From the NCBI GenBank assembly GCA_964396535.1, contig CAYNFT010000036.1, positions 1-19,168 of the forward strand: a DNA stretch of 19,168 nucleotides. Reading direction: 5' to 3'. The DNA comes from CAYNFT01 sp964396535 (lineage in GTDB: Bacteria > Chloroflexota > Dehalococcoidia > Dehalococcoidales > UBA2162). This document shows positions 1-7,974 of this stretch, one piece after another; position 1 is the first letter of the stretch; the number at the start of each line of letters is the position of its first letter. The translations under genes were made by a program, and so were the position numbers. The notes beneath the pieces are model-generated. The model worked only from the letters and a program-made list of their open reading frames with translations, was not told the origin of the DNA and did not search any database.

Positions 1-38
1 GGGTCAATCACCTGCTTGCAACAGACAATCATATTCAT
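1..38 (-). CDS. etfB: Partial electron transfer flavoprotein beta subunit (N-terminus only)
   Basis: Only the first 13 residues are inside the window, MNMIVCCKQVIDP, read from an ATG at 38-36 and running off the left edge. ETF beta (FixA/EtfB) proteins characteristically begin with a strand ending in a KQVPD motif, and this start resembles it closely. A purine-rich GAAGGAG site lies about ten bases upstream, which supports the ATG. ETF beta pairs with ETF alpha to carry electrons from acyl-CoA or other flavin dehydrogenases; the alpha subunit would be expected further left, outside the window. The gene follows prmC in the same orientation after a 142-nt gap. The assignment rests on a very short stretch and is therefore tentative. 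Confidence 0.5.
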   Translation of the reverse strand, partial: MNMIVCCKQVID

Positions 39-120
39 CGCGTAGCTACTCCTTCCATGTATAACTTTTTGGAAATTCCCAGAGGACAATCCAACTGAAT
101 AATTTACCATCAAATAAGCT

Positions 121-145
121 CTGCGTCAAGCTGTCCTTGAAACGC
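121..145. repeat. Imperfect hairpin between prmC and the etfB-like start
   Basis: CTGCGT and ACGCAG, plus inner CAAG and CTTG, form a 10-bp stem with a two-base bulge and a five-base loop. On the minus strand it lies just after prmC but has no clear T-tract, so it could be a weak terminator or a processing site. Only the symmetry is seen directly. Confidence 0.35.
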
Positions 146-180
146 AGGAATGAGCCAAGCTGCTCATTTGTGAGCCACAA

Positions 181-1092
181 TTACCAATCTCCTGGCCGTA
201 CGGTCATAGGCATTGCCCGAAAGGTCACCGTAGGCGCGGTATACGGCCTATTTAAGGGAAGAACAAGGCTCACTACCCGGTCTATACCGCTTAGGTCCGG
301 TGCCACTTCTGTCTCAGTCGAGGGGAACAGGTTATGCAAAAGAGTGGTTACTGCTTCTCCCTGCCCCTGCCCAATCTCTAGGAGCAGACAGCCCCCGGGA
401 TGCAGCTTACCAGTTATCTGGGTGCACAACCGGCGTATCTTTTCCAGGCCATCTGAGCCTCCATCTAGCGCCAGGGAGGGTTCAAAATTCAGCATATTTA
501 TATGGGCCAATTCTGATTCCCTGACGTAGGGGAGATTGGCTACTATGAAGTCAACAGGCTCAGGCAAGGGGTCAAGCATATCACCTTCTAAAAGACAAAT
601 CCTGTCAACCACCCCGTGTTTCTGGCAGTTAGAAAAGGCGACTTTAAGGGCAGAGGCTGATATGTCGGTGGCATAGATTTTGGTTTGGGGTAGATTTAAC
701 GCCAGGCTGATAGCAATAGCACCACAGCCGGTGCCAACCTCAGCGATGGTAGACAAAGGGCGATTTTGAGCCAGCTCGAGAGCCTTCTCCACCAGCAGCT
801 CACTCTCCGGTCGGGGGATAAGGACACTGGAATCAACGTAGAAATCAAGCCCGTAGAACTCGCGATGTCCTGTTATGTAAGCGGTGGGCTCGTGATTAAG
901 ACGGCGCTGAATCAGGTGCCAGAATTTTTCGTACTCGTCAGGACTCAGCTCATGGTCGAGTCCCAGATATAACTGGACCCGGCCTATTTTGAGGGTATAC
1001 CTCAGCAGTAACTCAGAATCCAGAGTAGGGTCTTCAATATTATTGGCAGCCAGAGTTTTCCTGGCACAACTCATAGCCTGTGTGATGGTCAC
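181..1092 (-). CDS. prmC: Peptide chain release factor N5-glutamine methyltransferase
   Basis: PrmC (HemK) uses S-adenosylmethionine to methylate the glutamine of the GGQ motif of release factors in the cytoplasm. The 303-residue product has the family's N-terminal helical domain with the AYITGHREFYG stretch near residue 71, LIPRPESE near 91, and the SAM-binding EVGTGCG loop at 118-124. The substrate-binding motif at 186-189 reads NLPY instead of the usual NPPY. The protein is about 20 residues longer than typical PrmC because of a C-terminal tail after the last core strand. The ATG overlaps the prfA stop by 4 nt (ATGA), so translation is probably coupled to its substrate's gene. The prfA-prmC pairing is a classic arrangement and makes the identity secure. 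Confidence 0.93.
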   Translation of the reverse strand: MTITQAMSCARKTLAANNIEDPTLDSELLLRYTLKIGRVQLYLGLDHELSPDEYEKFWHLIQRRLNHEPTAYITGHREFYGLDFYVDSSVLIPRPESELLVEKALELAQNRPLSTIAEVGTGCGAIAISLALNLPQTKIYATDISASALKVAFSNCQKHGVVDRICLLEGDMLDPLPEPVDFIVANLPYVRESELAHINMLNFEPSLALDGGSDGLEKIRRLCTQITGKLHPGGCLLLEIGQGQGEAVTTLLHNLFPSTETEVAPDLSGIDRVVSLVLPLNRPYTAPTVTFRAMPMTVRPGDW

Positions 1093-2159
1093 GCCAGTTG
1101 CTCCTGTAGCTGCTTCGCCCGGTCATCGGTGGCTAAGGCATCGATAAGCTGGTCGAAATCTCCTTCCAGAACCTGGTTCAGGTTGTGGAGGGTCAGGCCA
1201 ATGCGGTGGTCGGTAACACGGTCTTGAGGGAAATTGTAGGTCCGTATCTTTTCAGCACGGTCACCAGTACCTACCTGGGAGCGGCGCTGTTGGGTTGTTT
1301 CTTCTTCCTGTTTGCGCCTCTCCATATCCAGGAGGCGAGCCCGGAGCACCGCCATTGCCTTTGTCTTATTTCTTAACTGCGAACGTTCATCCTGGCAGAC
1401 TGTTACTATACCTGTAGGCAAATGGGTGATGCGTACGGCGGTGGCTACCTTATTTACATTCTGCCCCCCAGCACCACCACTGTGAAAGATATCAATTCTC
1501 AGGTCGTCAGGATTGGTACCTACCTCCACCTCATCAGCCTCAGGAAGCACGGCTACCGTAGCTGTCGAGGTATGAATTCTACCTGAAGACTCGGTAACAG
1601 GTACTCGCTGCACCCGGTGGACTCCTCTTTCATATTTAAGCCGACTAAAAGCACCCCCACCTTTTATTTCAAAGATGATTTCCTTAAAACCACCAATACC
1701 GCTTTCATTGGCATTGATAATATCTACCTCCCAACCTCTGGACTGAGCATACCGAGCATACATGCGAAAGAGGTCAGCAGCAAACAGTCCGGCTTCATCA
1801 CCACCAGCCCCAGCCCGGATTTCCATAATGATGTCTTTTTTATCGTTTTCATCCTTGGGCAAGAGGGCAAGTTTCAGCTCTTGAAGTAGTTCCTCCAGGC
1901 GCGACTCAAGGTTTTCTATCTCCTGCTTGACCAAAGTTTTCATCTCTTCGTCCAGCCCGTCATTCAGCATTGCCTTTGTTTCTTCTAATGACTTGGAGGT
2001 TGCTTTATATTCCCGGTACTTTAGTACCACATCTTCGATACTGGCTCTCTCTTGAGCCAGCTTCTGCAGTTGCTTCGGGTCAGAAGCTATCTCAGGCACA
2101 GCGATTTGCTTTTCAAGCTCCTGGTAGCGTTTATCTATCTGTTCTAATCCGTCTAACAT
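1089..2159 (-). CDS. prfA: Peptide chain release factor 1 (RF1)
   Basis: RF1 recognises UAA and UAG stop codons in the ribosomal A site and triggers release of the nascent chain. The 356-residue protein has the usual length. It shows the codon-reading tripeptide PVT at 187-189 in the context HRVQRVPVTESSGRIHTS, which is the RF1 PxT form and not the RF2 SPF form. The catalytic GGQ is at 231-233. It lies 30 nt downstream of acs and overlaps prmC by 4 nt, which suggests one transcript acs-prfA-prmC. The SD upstream of the ATG is weak (TAAGGGA), consistent with partial dependence on read-through from acs. No anomaly is seen. Confidence 0.97.
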   Translation of the reverse strand: MLDGLEQIDKRYQELEKQIAVPEIASDPKQLQKLAQERASIEDVVLKYREYKATSKSLEETKAMLNDGLDEEMKTLVKQEIENLESRLEELLQELKLALLPKDENDKKDIIMEIRAGAGGDEAGLFAADLFRMYARYAQSRGWEVDIINANESGIGGFKEIIFEIKGGGAFSRLKYERGVHRVQRVPVTESSGRIHTSTATVAVLPEADEVEVGTNPDDLRIDIFHSGGAGGQNVNKVATAVRITHLPTGIVTVCQDERSQLRNKTKAMAVLRARLLDMERRKQEEETTQQRRSQVGTGDRAEKIRTYNFPQDRVTDHRIGLTLHNLNQVLEGDFDQLIDALATDDRAKQLQEQLA

Positions 2160-2189
2160 AGTTCGTGTTCCCTTAGGGGTGGTCTTGGA

Positions 2190-4136
2190 TTATCCAGAGA
2201 CTTTTTTCAGGCTTTCGTAAGCCCTCTTCACTTCCTCGACCGAGCCTTCATCTTCTAACGTGGTGAGGTCACCAGGACTCTGCCCTGAGGCTACCGCTTT
2301 GAGGACACGGCGCATAATCTTCCCGCTCCTTGTCTTGGGCATAGATTCTACAAAGTAAATTTCATCTGGAGCAGCGATGGGACCAATAGTAGTGCGAAGA
2401 TGTTTGGTAATCTCTTTCTTCAGGGCATCTGAAGGTGCTTGCCCTTCTTTGAGGGTGATAAAAAGAACAAGAGCATCTCCTTTTATCTCGTCTGGCCTGC
2501 TTACCACTGCAACCTCTGATACGGACTGATGTGAAATAACTGCATCCTCAAGCTCTGCTGTCCCGATCCGGTGCCCGGCTATCTTGAGCACCTCGTCCGC
2601 CCTGCCCAACAGCCAGAAATAACCATCCTCATCGCGCATGGCGAAGTCTCCAGCATAATATGAGCCTGAAAAGCGAGACCAGTATGATTCCTGATAACGC
2701 TTTGGGTCGCCATATATATCAAGCATCAACCCGGGCCAGGGTTTCTTTATTATGAGTAAGCCGGTCTGCCCTGCCGGTAATTCCTTCCCGTCGGCATCAA
2801 CTACTGCAGCATCAATCCCGGGGAGGGGGAAAGTTGCTGACCCCGGTTTTAATGGTATTGCCTCAATTCCAGGAGTTGGTGAAATCATAATACCTCCTGT
2901 TTCTGTCTGCCACCAGGTATCAACAATAGGACACCTTTCTTTCCCGATATGCTTGTAATACCACTGCCATGCTTCGGGATTTATCGGTTCACCAACACTA
3001 CCGAGAAGCTCAAGGCTGGAGAGGTCGTATTTCTCCAACCACTCCTCCCCAGAGCGCATAAACATCCGAATTGCAGTTGGGGACGTATAGAAGACGGTAA
3101 CACCGTATTTCTCTATAATGTCCCACCACCTGTCAACCTCCGGGTAGTCAGGTGCCCCTTCGTACAGGACAATGGCAGCGCCATGGGAGAGGGGGGCATA
3201 GACTATAGAGCTATGACCGGTTACCCAGCCAACATCAGCGGTGCACCAGAAGACAGACTCCTCTCTTATATCAAACACCCATTCGTATGCCGAGTGATTA
3301 AACACAAGGTAGCCGCCGGTTCCGTGAACAACGCCCTTTGGCTTCCCGGTAGTCCCCGATGTATAAAGAATATACAGCGGATGGTTAGATTCCATCGGCT
3401 CAGGCGTAACATACTTATCGGCATCAGCCAACATTGAGGAAAGCCACACATCTCTACCTTCAGTCCACGGTATTTTCTCCCCTGTCCTTTTAACTACGAC
3501 TACTTTCTCAACCGAGGGGCAGAGCTTTACTGCCTCATCAGTTATTTCCTTAAGTGCTATTATCTTGCCGCGACGGTATCCTCCATCGGCAGTAACGATA
3601 ATCTTTGCCTGGATATCATTGACCCTGTCGGCTATCGCCTGGGCACTGAATCCGGAGAATATCACCGTGTGCACTGCCCCGATTCGTGCGCAGGCAAGCA
3701 TTAAATAAGTGAGTTCCGGAATCATAGGCAGGTAAATGGCAACTTTATCTCCTTTACCAACGCCAAGCCTCTTCAGCACAGAGGCAATACCATTGACATT
3801 CCGGAAAAGGGTGGAATAACTACACACCCTTGTCTCACCTGTCTCTCCTTCCCAGTAGATTGCCACCTTGCTTTTCCTCCATGTCCTTACATGGCGGTCA
3901 ACACACTGGAAAGAGGCATTGAGCTTGCCACCGACAAACCACTTTGCATACGGGGGCTTCCAGTCCAGGACCTTATCCCAGGTCTTATACCAGTCCAGCT
4001 TTCGTGCTTCCTCTGCCCAAAACCCCTCAGGGTCATCCAGTGAGCGATGGTGTATCTCCGTATACCGCTTCAGTGGCCACAAGCGCGTCCCCGTAGGTAG
4101 ATAGCTAGCCGTGCTCGTCTCTTTATTATCAGCCAT
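2190..4136 (-). CDS. acs: Acetyl-CoA synthetase, AMP-forming
   Basis: Converts acetate, ATP and CoA to acetyl-CoA through an acetyl-adenylate. The 648-residue length matches bacterial Acs. ANL-superfamily motifs are intact: the P-loop-like YTSGTTGKPKG, the adenylate-binding TWWQTETGG, the hinge region with GHRIGTAE, and the C-terminal PKTRSGK whose lysine (about residue 606) is the residue reversibly acetylated in characterised Acs proteins. The N-terminus carries the Acs-specific lead-in (FWAEEARKLDWYKTWDKVLDW). The ATG at 4136 has a strong GGGAGGG SD and a promoter close by at 4155-4183. It is the first gene of the acs-prfA-prmC string. Acetate is the likeliest substrate; propionate or other short acids cannot be excluded from the sequence. 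Confidence 0.95.
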   Translation of the reverse strand: MADNKETSTASYLPTGTRLWPLKRYTEIHHRSLDDPEGFWAEEARKLDWYKTWDKVLDWKPPYAKWFVGGKLNASFQCVDRHVRTWRKSKVAIYWEGETGETRVCSYSTLFRNVNGIASVLKRLGVGKGDKVAIYLPMIPELTYLMLACARIGAVHTVIFSGFSAQAIADRVNDIQAKIIVTADGGYRRGKIIALKEITDEAVKLCPSVEKVVVVKRTGEKIPWTEGRDVWLSSMLADADKYVTPEPMESNHPLYILYTSGTTGKPKGVVHGTGGYLVFNHSAYEWVFDIREESVFWCTADVGWVTGHSSIVYAPLSHGAAIVLYEGAPDYPEVDRWWDIIEKYGVTVFYTSPTAIRMFMRSGEEWLEKYDLSSLELLGSVGEPINPEAWQWYYKHIGKERCPIVDTWWQTETGGIMISPTPGIEAIPLKPGSATFPLPGIDAAVVDADGKELPAGQTGLLIIKKPWPGLMLDIYGDPKRYQESYWSRFSGSYYAGDFAMRDEDGYFWLLGRADEVLKIAGHRIGTAELEDAVISHQSVSEVAVVSRPDEIKGDALVLFITLKEGQAPSDALKKEITKHLRTTIGPIAAPDEIYFVESMPKTRSGKIMRRVLKAVASGQSPGDLTTLEDEGSVEEVKRAYESLKKVSG

Positions 4137-4154
4137 AATCCCTCCCTAATGTTA

Positions 4155-4183
4155 ATTATAGCACGGGCACAGGTAGCGCTCAA
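4155..4183 (-). promoter_or_regulatory. Promoter before acs
   Basis: On the minus strand TTGAGC, a 17-base spacer and a perfect TATAAT precede acs. The predicted start of transcription is only about 10 nt from the ATG, so the leader would be very short and would begin at the SD. Confidence 0.6.
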
Positions 4184-4227
4184 AAGAAAGGATAGGGATA
4201 GGAGGATTGATTATATGAGGGAAGTTT

Positions 4228-5322
4228 TTATGTTTCTGGTTCCACCGTTGTCCCCGGCAAGATTTTGCTGCCCGGCTTGAGTTTGCAGTTGCTGGCTAAA
4301 GTTACGTTATCACCCAGCACCGACTCCCCACCACAACTGCCGGCGCTGAGCCGGCAGTTGTCAGCAACAACACAGTTCTTCAAGCTAACCCCCTGCCCCA
4401 ATCTAACATTCCGCCAGATAATAGAGTCCTCAATTACACTGTCTTCCTCTACAGTACAACCGTCTCCGATAACCATCGGTCCGATTAGCTTTACCTCTCG
4501 CCCGATAGAACAGTTAGTACCAATCACCACAGGTCCTGTTATCTTGGCCGTAGGATGGATATCAGTCTGCTCTCCGATGAGGACTTCCATACCCGAGGCA
4601 GGGGTGTAGTGACTGGATTTACCACTGAACAGGTCACGATGTAGCTGAAGGTATTTCTCTGGAGTACCCATATCCATCCAATAACCGGAAGAATGGTAGG
4701 AATAAAATGGCTCTCCCTGGTCCAAAAGATTTGGAAACACATTACGCTCAAAGCTAACCTGAGTTTGTGCCGGGATTTGAGCCAGCACATCTGGTTCCAC
4801 GAACCAGGCACCGGCATTTATCATATTGGTGGTTACTTCCTCAGGCTTTGGCTTCTCCAGAAACCGGGTAACTCTACCCTGAGCAGCAGTCTCTACCAAA
4901 CCATAGCTGGTAGGGTCATCTACCGATGTAAGAGCAATGGTTACTTTTGCCTTTCTTTCCCGGTGTAGGTTCACCATTGCCGTGAAATCCAGGTCGGCGA
5001 AAATGTCACCATTCAACACCAGAAAGGTCTCGTTCAAGTACTTTTCAGCATTCTTGGTTGCCCCGGCTGAACCTAAGGGGGCATCTTCAAAAGAATAATA
5101 AAGCCTGACCCCAAGCTTGCTGCCATCGCCCAGACAATCCTCGATTGGTCGTGCCAGATGACCCAGAGCCAGAATCACATCCTTTATCTGGTGCATGGAA
5201 AGGTGGCGGATAACATGCTCCAGGAAGGGTATATTGAGCACCGGCACCAAGGCTTTCGGTGTATTGCTGGTAAGAGGTTCAAGCCTGGTTGCTTTCCCAC
5301 CCACCAGGATAACTGCTTTCAT
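4228..5322 (-). CDS. NDP-sugar pyrophosphorylase (nucleotidyltransferase with hexapeptide-repeat C-terminus)
   Basis: Couples a sugar-1-phosphate to a nucleoside triphosphate, giving an activated NDP-sugar for glycan or cell-surface synthesis. The 364-residue protein begins with the nucleotide-binding signature MKAVILVGGKATRLEPLT (GGxATRL variant of GGxGTRL), followed by TPKAL (Lys23), PLGSAGA at 82-88, the metal-binding NGD at 104-106 and EKPKP around 156. From about residue 250 it switches to I/V-G-x-x hexapeptide repeats, a left-handed beta-helix. This two-domain plan fits mannose-1-phosphate guanylyltransferase or glucose-1-phosphate nucleotidyltransferases; the base and sugar cannot be settled here. 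The ATG at 5322 has a TAAGGAG SD. It is separated from acs by 91 nt that include the acs promoter, so it is probably a separate unit. Confidence 0.88.
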   Translation of the reverse strand: MKAVILVGGKATRLEPLTSNTPKALVPVLNIPFLEHVIRHLSMHQIKDVILALGHLARPIEDCLGDGSKLGVRLYYSFEDAPLGSAGATKNAEKYLNETFLVLNGDIFADLDFTAMVNLHRERKAKVTIALTSVDDPTSYGLVETAAQGRVTRFLEKPKPEEVTTNMINAGAWFVEPDVLAQIPAQTQVSFERNVFPNLLDQGEPFYSYHSSGYWMDMGTPEKYLQLHRDLFSGKSSHYTPASGMEVLIGEQTDIHPTAKITGPVVIGTNCSIGREVKLIGPMVIGDGCTVEEDSVIEDSIIWRNVRLGQGVSLKNCVVADNCRLSAGSCGGESVLGDNVTLASNCKLKPGSKILPGTTVEPET

Positions 5323-5378
5323 GGCTACTCCTTACTTATGCCTGACTAATGATTAGCGGCAGTATCAGCAATGGTTAG

Positions 5379-5384
5379 ATTTTA
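5379..5384 (-). promoter_or_regulatory. Possible extended -10 element for the nucleotidyltransferase gene
   Basis: TAAAAT preceded by TGG lies about 60 nt upstream of the ATG on the minus strand. No convincing -35 is visible, which suits an extended -10 promoter. Tentative. Confidence 0.35.
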
Positions 5385-5398
5385 CCATATCTATTTGT

Positions 5399-5429
5399 AC
5401 TGGGAATAGTTTGACACAAAATTCCCAGT
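5399..5429. repeat. Perfect 9-bp inverted repeat (operator-like)
   Basis: ACTGGGAAT and ATTCCCAGT are perfect inverted repeats separated by 13 bases. They lie between the ABC-2 permease stop and the nucleotidyltransferase gene, just upstream of the candidate -10. No T-run follows on the minus strand, so an operator fits at least as well as a terminator. Confidence 0.45.
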
Positions 5430-5456
5430 TGGCGTTATGTAAATCAGGTCTAAAAA

Positions 5457-6194
5457 CTAGCCGGCAGCACCCCTTCTGATGGTAAGAGCCGCCACGACGG
5501 AGATTACGACAGCGAAGCCAATCAGCACTGCTAACTCAACCCAGACATCGAGCAGGTTCTTTCCCGCCAGCATAATATCCCGGAGCCCGTCCACGGCGTA
5601 GGTCAGAGGCAGTACTTTCGAGAGCCACTGTAAGTAATCAGGCATTTGCTCAACCGGCCAGATAACTCCACAAAGAAACATCTGTGGGACAATGATTAAC
5701 GGTATGAACTGAACCATCTGAAACTCGTTGCGGGCGAAGGTTGATAAAAATATGCCCAGATTAACCGAACCGATTATTACTACTATTTGAAAGACAAAAA
5801 TCTGCCATAAATCTCCGCTATAATTAACATCCAGCACGTAGATAGTGAACAGAAGGATAATGAGCGTCTGGGTCAATGCGAATATGAAGAAACCAAACAG
5901 GTAGCCAAACACTATATCTATACGTGATACCGGTGAAGCCATGAGGCGTTCCATTGTGCCCTGGGAGCGCTCCCGCAGGAAGCTAATCCCTGTCAATAAA
6001 AAACTAAAAAATAGTGCCAGTGTCGCCAGCATTGCCGGGGCTATATAATCCAGAACTGTACCCTCGGGGAAGCTTAAGCCGATGAGGGTAATTACCACCA
6101 ACGGCACCACCACAATCAGAGCCATTGTCCTGCGGTCTCGTATTAGCTGGTGTATAATCCTGCCGGCGATGGTAAACGTTTGGCTAAGAATCAT
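5457..6194 (-). CDS. ABC-2 type transporter permease
   Basis: Membrane half of an ABC exporter of the ABC-2 (DrrB/NodJ-like) family. The chosen ATG at 6194 gives about 245 residues starting MILSQTFTIAGRIIHQ. It is preceded by a GAGGAT SD and overlaps the ATPase gene by 11 nt; a longer reading upstream to 6344 lies inside the ATPase gene and looks artefactual. The protein starts with an amphipathic interfacial segment ending in RDRRTMAL, then about six hydrophobic segments. A central GTMERLMASPVSR stretch is the typical ABC-2 cytoplasmic signature, and the motif LPLTYAVDGLRDIM near the end is also characteristic. Translational coupling to the ATPase indicates a single exporter complex; the substrate (drug, lipid or polysaccharide) is not evident. 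Confidence 0.88.
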   Translation of the reverse strand: MILSQTFTIAGRIIHQLIRDRRTMALIVVVPLVVITLIGLSFPEGTVLDYIAPAMLATLALFFSFLLTGISFLRERSQGTMERLMASPVSRIDIVFGYLFGFFIFALTQTLIILLFTIYVLDVNYSGDLWQIFVFQIVVIIGSVNLGIFLSTFARNEFQMVQFIPLIIVPQMFLCGVIWPVEQMPDYLQWLSKVLPLTYAVDGLRDIMLAGKNLLDVWVELAVLIGFAVVISVVAALTIRRGAAG

Positions 6195-6954
6195 TTCTAT
6201 CCTCGCGATGGATAAAATATAGAAAGGCATCTTCCAGAGTGGCTCCTGACTTATCGGTAGCCTGCTGCAGCTCACTGGGAGTGCCCTGAGCAATGACCCT
6301 GCCATCAAGCATAAAGGCGAGGCGGTCACAGTGAGCAGCATCATCCATAGTATGACTGGAAATAATAATGGTGACGCCCTGCCTGGTCAGTGCCGTAAAG
6401 TGCTCCCAGAAGGTAACCCTTAGCTCAGGGTCAAGGCCGACAGTTGGCTCATCAAGGAAAAGCAGGGGCGGGTTATGGACTATGGCACAAGCCAGGCTAA
6501 CCCTTTGTTTCATTCCACCGCTCAACTTCATTACCGGGTCTTTACGGCGCTGCCACATATTAACCAGCTTGATAACCTCTTCTACTCGCCGGGCTCGCTC
6601 AGCTTTATTAGCCACGCAGTAAATCTTGGCGAAGAAGTCCACGTTCTGCATAACTGATAGCTCAGCATAAAGAGAATGGAGCTGTGGCATGTAGCCAATA
6701 AGGTGAGCCTTTTTCCTGGAGGGTTTTTGTCCCAGTATCTCAACACTGCCTGATTTTGGTCTCAATAAACCGACCAGCAGCCGAATAAGCGTGGTTTTTC
6801 CGGCACCGTTGGGACCAAGTAATCCGAAGCTTATACCGGCAGGCACCTGCAGTGAAAGCTCATCTAGCGCCTTTATATTACCATAGCTAAAAGATGCTTT
6901 ATTTATCTCAACCGCTGGGCTGGTGAATTCCCTCTCTCCCATAGTCGTAAACAA
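6184..6954 (-). CDS. ABC transporter ATP-binding protein (ABC-2 exporter partner)
   Basis: Powers the adjacent ABC-2 permease by ATP hydrolysis on the cytoplasmic face. The 256-residue product has Walker A GPNGAGKTT at 47-55, a Q-loop in GYMPQ near 87-91, the signature LSGGMKQR at 144-151 and Walker B LLFLDEP at 164-170, followed by the H-loop in SSHTMDD. This is the DrrA/CcmA-like subfamily. The start is uncertain: the longest reading begins with TTG at 6954, while an ATG four codons later (6942) is an alternative; neither has a clear SD. It lies at the head of the unit and faces the PAP2-like gene across a 301-nt divergent spacer. The reading frame is intact with no missing catalytic residue. 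Confidence 0.93.
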   Translation of the reverse strand: MFTTMGEREFTSPAVEINKASFSYGNIKALDELSLQVPAGISFGLLGPNGAGKTTLIRLLVGLLRPKSGSVEILGQKPSRKKAHLIGYMPQLHSLYAELSVMQNVDFFAKIYCVANKAERARRVEEVIKLVNMWQRRKDPVMKLSGGMKQRVSLACAIVHNPPLLFLDEPTVGLDPELRVTFWEHFTALTRQGVTIIISSHTMDDAAHCDRLAFMLDGRVIAQGTPSELQQATDKSGATLEDAFLYFIHREDRNDS

Positions 6955-7024
6955 GGATACAGCGAACTACTGGATGAAATCAAGCAAGTTTACAGAAGTT
7001 TGTTACTAACCTCACCCCCTTTAT

Positions 7025-7050
7025 CCCCCTCTCCTTCAAAGGAGAGGGGG
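7025..7050. repeat. Strong C/G-rich hairpin, dispersed-repeat-like
   Basis: CCCCCTCTCCTT and AAGGAGAGGGGG are perfect 12-base inverted arms separated by two bases, so the practical loop is TTCAAA or TCAA. It is preceded by a CTCACCCCCTTTAT run that looks like the edge of a C-rich dispersed repeat. Its identity as a multicopy element cannot be tested from one copy. Confidence 0.6.
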
Positions 7051-7187
7051 AAGAATATTATAAGAGAGGCTCCGTCTCTCTTTAATTCTCCGCCATTATC
7101 TAATACCTCGAAGAAGGGGAACAGAGGGGATAGGCTTATAAAAATTAGTGGGGCTGAGATTAATAATCAATCTGTATTTAGAGCGGG

Positions 7188-7216
7188 TTGGCAAAGTTTG
7201 AATTATAGACTAGTAT
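7188..7216 (+). promoter_or_regulatory. Candidate promoter of the PAP2-like gene
   Basis: TTGGCA, a 17-base spacer and TAGTAT lie 40 nt upstream of the ATG at 7256. The match to the consensus is 5 of 6 and 4 of 6. Confidence 0.4.
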
Positions 7217-7255
7217 AAAAGCGATTGTGGCCCTCAGTAGATTGGAAGTCACTCT

Positions 7256-7858
7256 ATGGAAAAGCAAACTCAGATGAGACAACGAATAGCCAACCTGACC
7301 TCCAACATCCTGAATCCTTTCCCTCTAAGCCTAGCACTAATCTTCCTACTTTCATTTACCTCAACATCAAGAACAATTGACGCCATTAAATGGGGGCTTA
7401 TTTCAGCAGCGTCGAGTATATTACCGGTTTCTCTGGCTATCATTTACCTGGTTCGAAACGGCAAGCTTGATACCATCTTCACCAATGTTCGCTCGCAAAG
7501 GACTAAGATTTACCTCGTAGCAGGTCTTTTTGCTATCGTGGGCTTTATTATCCTCTCTTATCTTAAGGCACCACCAATATTGGCGGCAGGATTTGTTGCT
7601 GGACTGTCAACGGCACTCATATTTATGCTCATAAATCTATGGTGGAAGATAAGCCTTCATACTGCCTTTGTTGCTGCGTCGGCAACGGTACTGGTCATGC
7701 TGTATGGCTGGGCAGCCACGGTAACTGTAGTCCTAGTCCCTATAATAGCCTGGGCAAGGATAGAACTGAAGCACCACTCACTAGCTCAGGCAGCTAGCGG
7801 TGCTGTTTTAGCAGCCTTAATTATAGTTGCGGTGTTTTACCCGATTATCATTGCTTAA
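7256..7858 (+). CDS. PAP2-superfamily-like integral membrane protein
   Basis: A 200-residue hydrophobic protein with about five to six membrane segments after a short polar N-terminus. Two stretches resemble the PAP2 (type 2 phosphatidic acid phosphatase) core: KISLHTA at 131-137, where S133-x-H135 would be the PSGH position, and R168-x5-H174-x3-Q178, which mirrors the SR-x5-H-x3-D motif but has Gln where Asp is expected. The upstream basic segment ending in RSQRTK near 79-84 may be a remnant of the first motif. If functional, it would act on a membrane lipid phosphate; the altered motifs leave activity in doubt. The ATG has a GGAAG SD seven bases upstream. It is the only long plus-strand gene in the left 16 kb and is probably monocistronic. 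Confidence 0.65.
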   Translation: MEKQTQMRQRIANLTSNILNPFPLSLALIFLLSFTSTSRTIDAIKWGLISAASSILPVSLAIIYLVRNGKLDTIFTNVRSQRTKIYLVAGLFAIVGFIILSYLKAPPILAAGFVAGLSTALIFMLINLWWKISLHTAFVAASATVLVMLYGWAATVTVVLVPIIAWARIELKHHSLAQAASGAVLAALIIVAVFYPIIIA

Positions 7859-7974
7859 GGCAATTCTTAACGAACCTCATTTCGCGGCGTAGGGCTTGTG
7901 GGGCTAAGGTAAAACCGAAGTGAATCTTAAGCTCATCTCTCTCGGGAGTGATTCTGCCGGACTGACTGAACTCG

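Larger units (their letters stand above)
6955..7255. other. Divergent intergenic spacer with two hairpins
   Basis: This 301-nt gap separates the minus-strand ABC ATPase from the plus-strand PAP2-like gene. It holds a strong C/G-rich hairpin (7025-7050), a second 7-bp hairpin AAGAGAG/CTCTCTT (7062-7082) and the candidate PAP2 promoter. An open frame across it is low in complexity around the hairpins and is not considered coding. Confidence 0.6.

Noticed and set aside
6195..6344. N-terminal extension of the ABC-2 permease to 295 residues
   Set aside because: It lies wholly within the ATPase gene, is not membrane-interface-like, and the ATG at 6194 has a good SD and the usual family start.
7000..7218. 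72-codon plus frame over the C/G-rich hairpins
   Set aside because: It is a translation of inverted repeats and promoter sequence with no SD.
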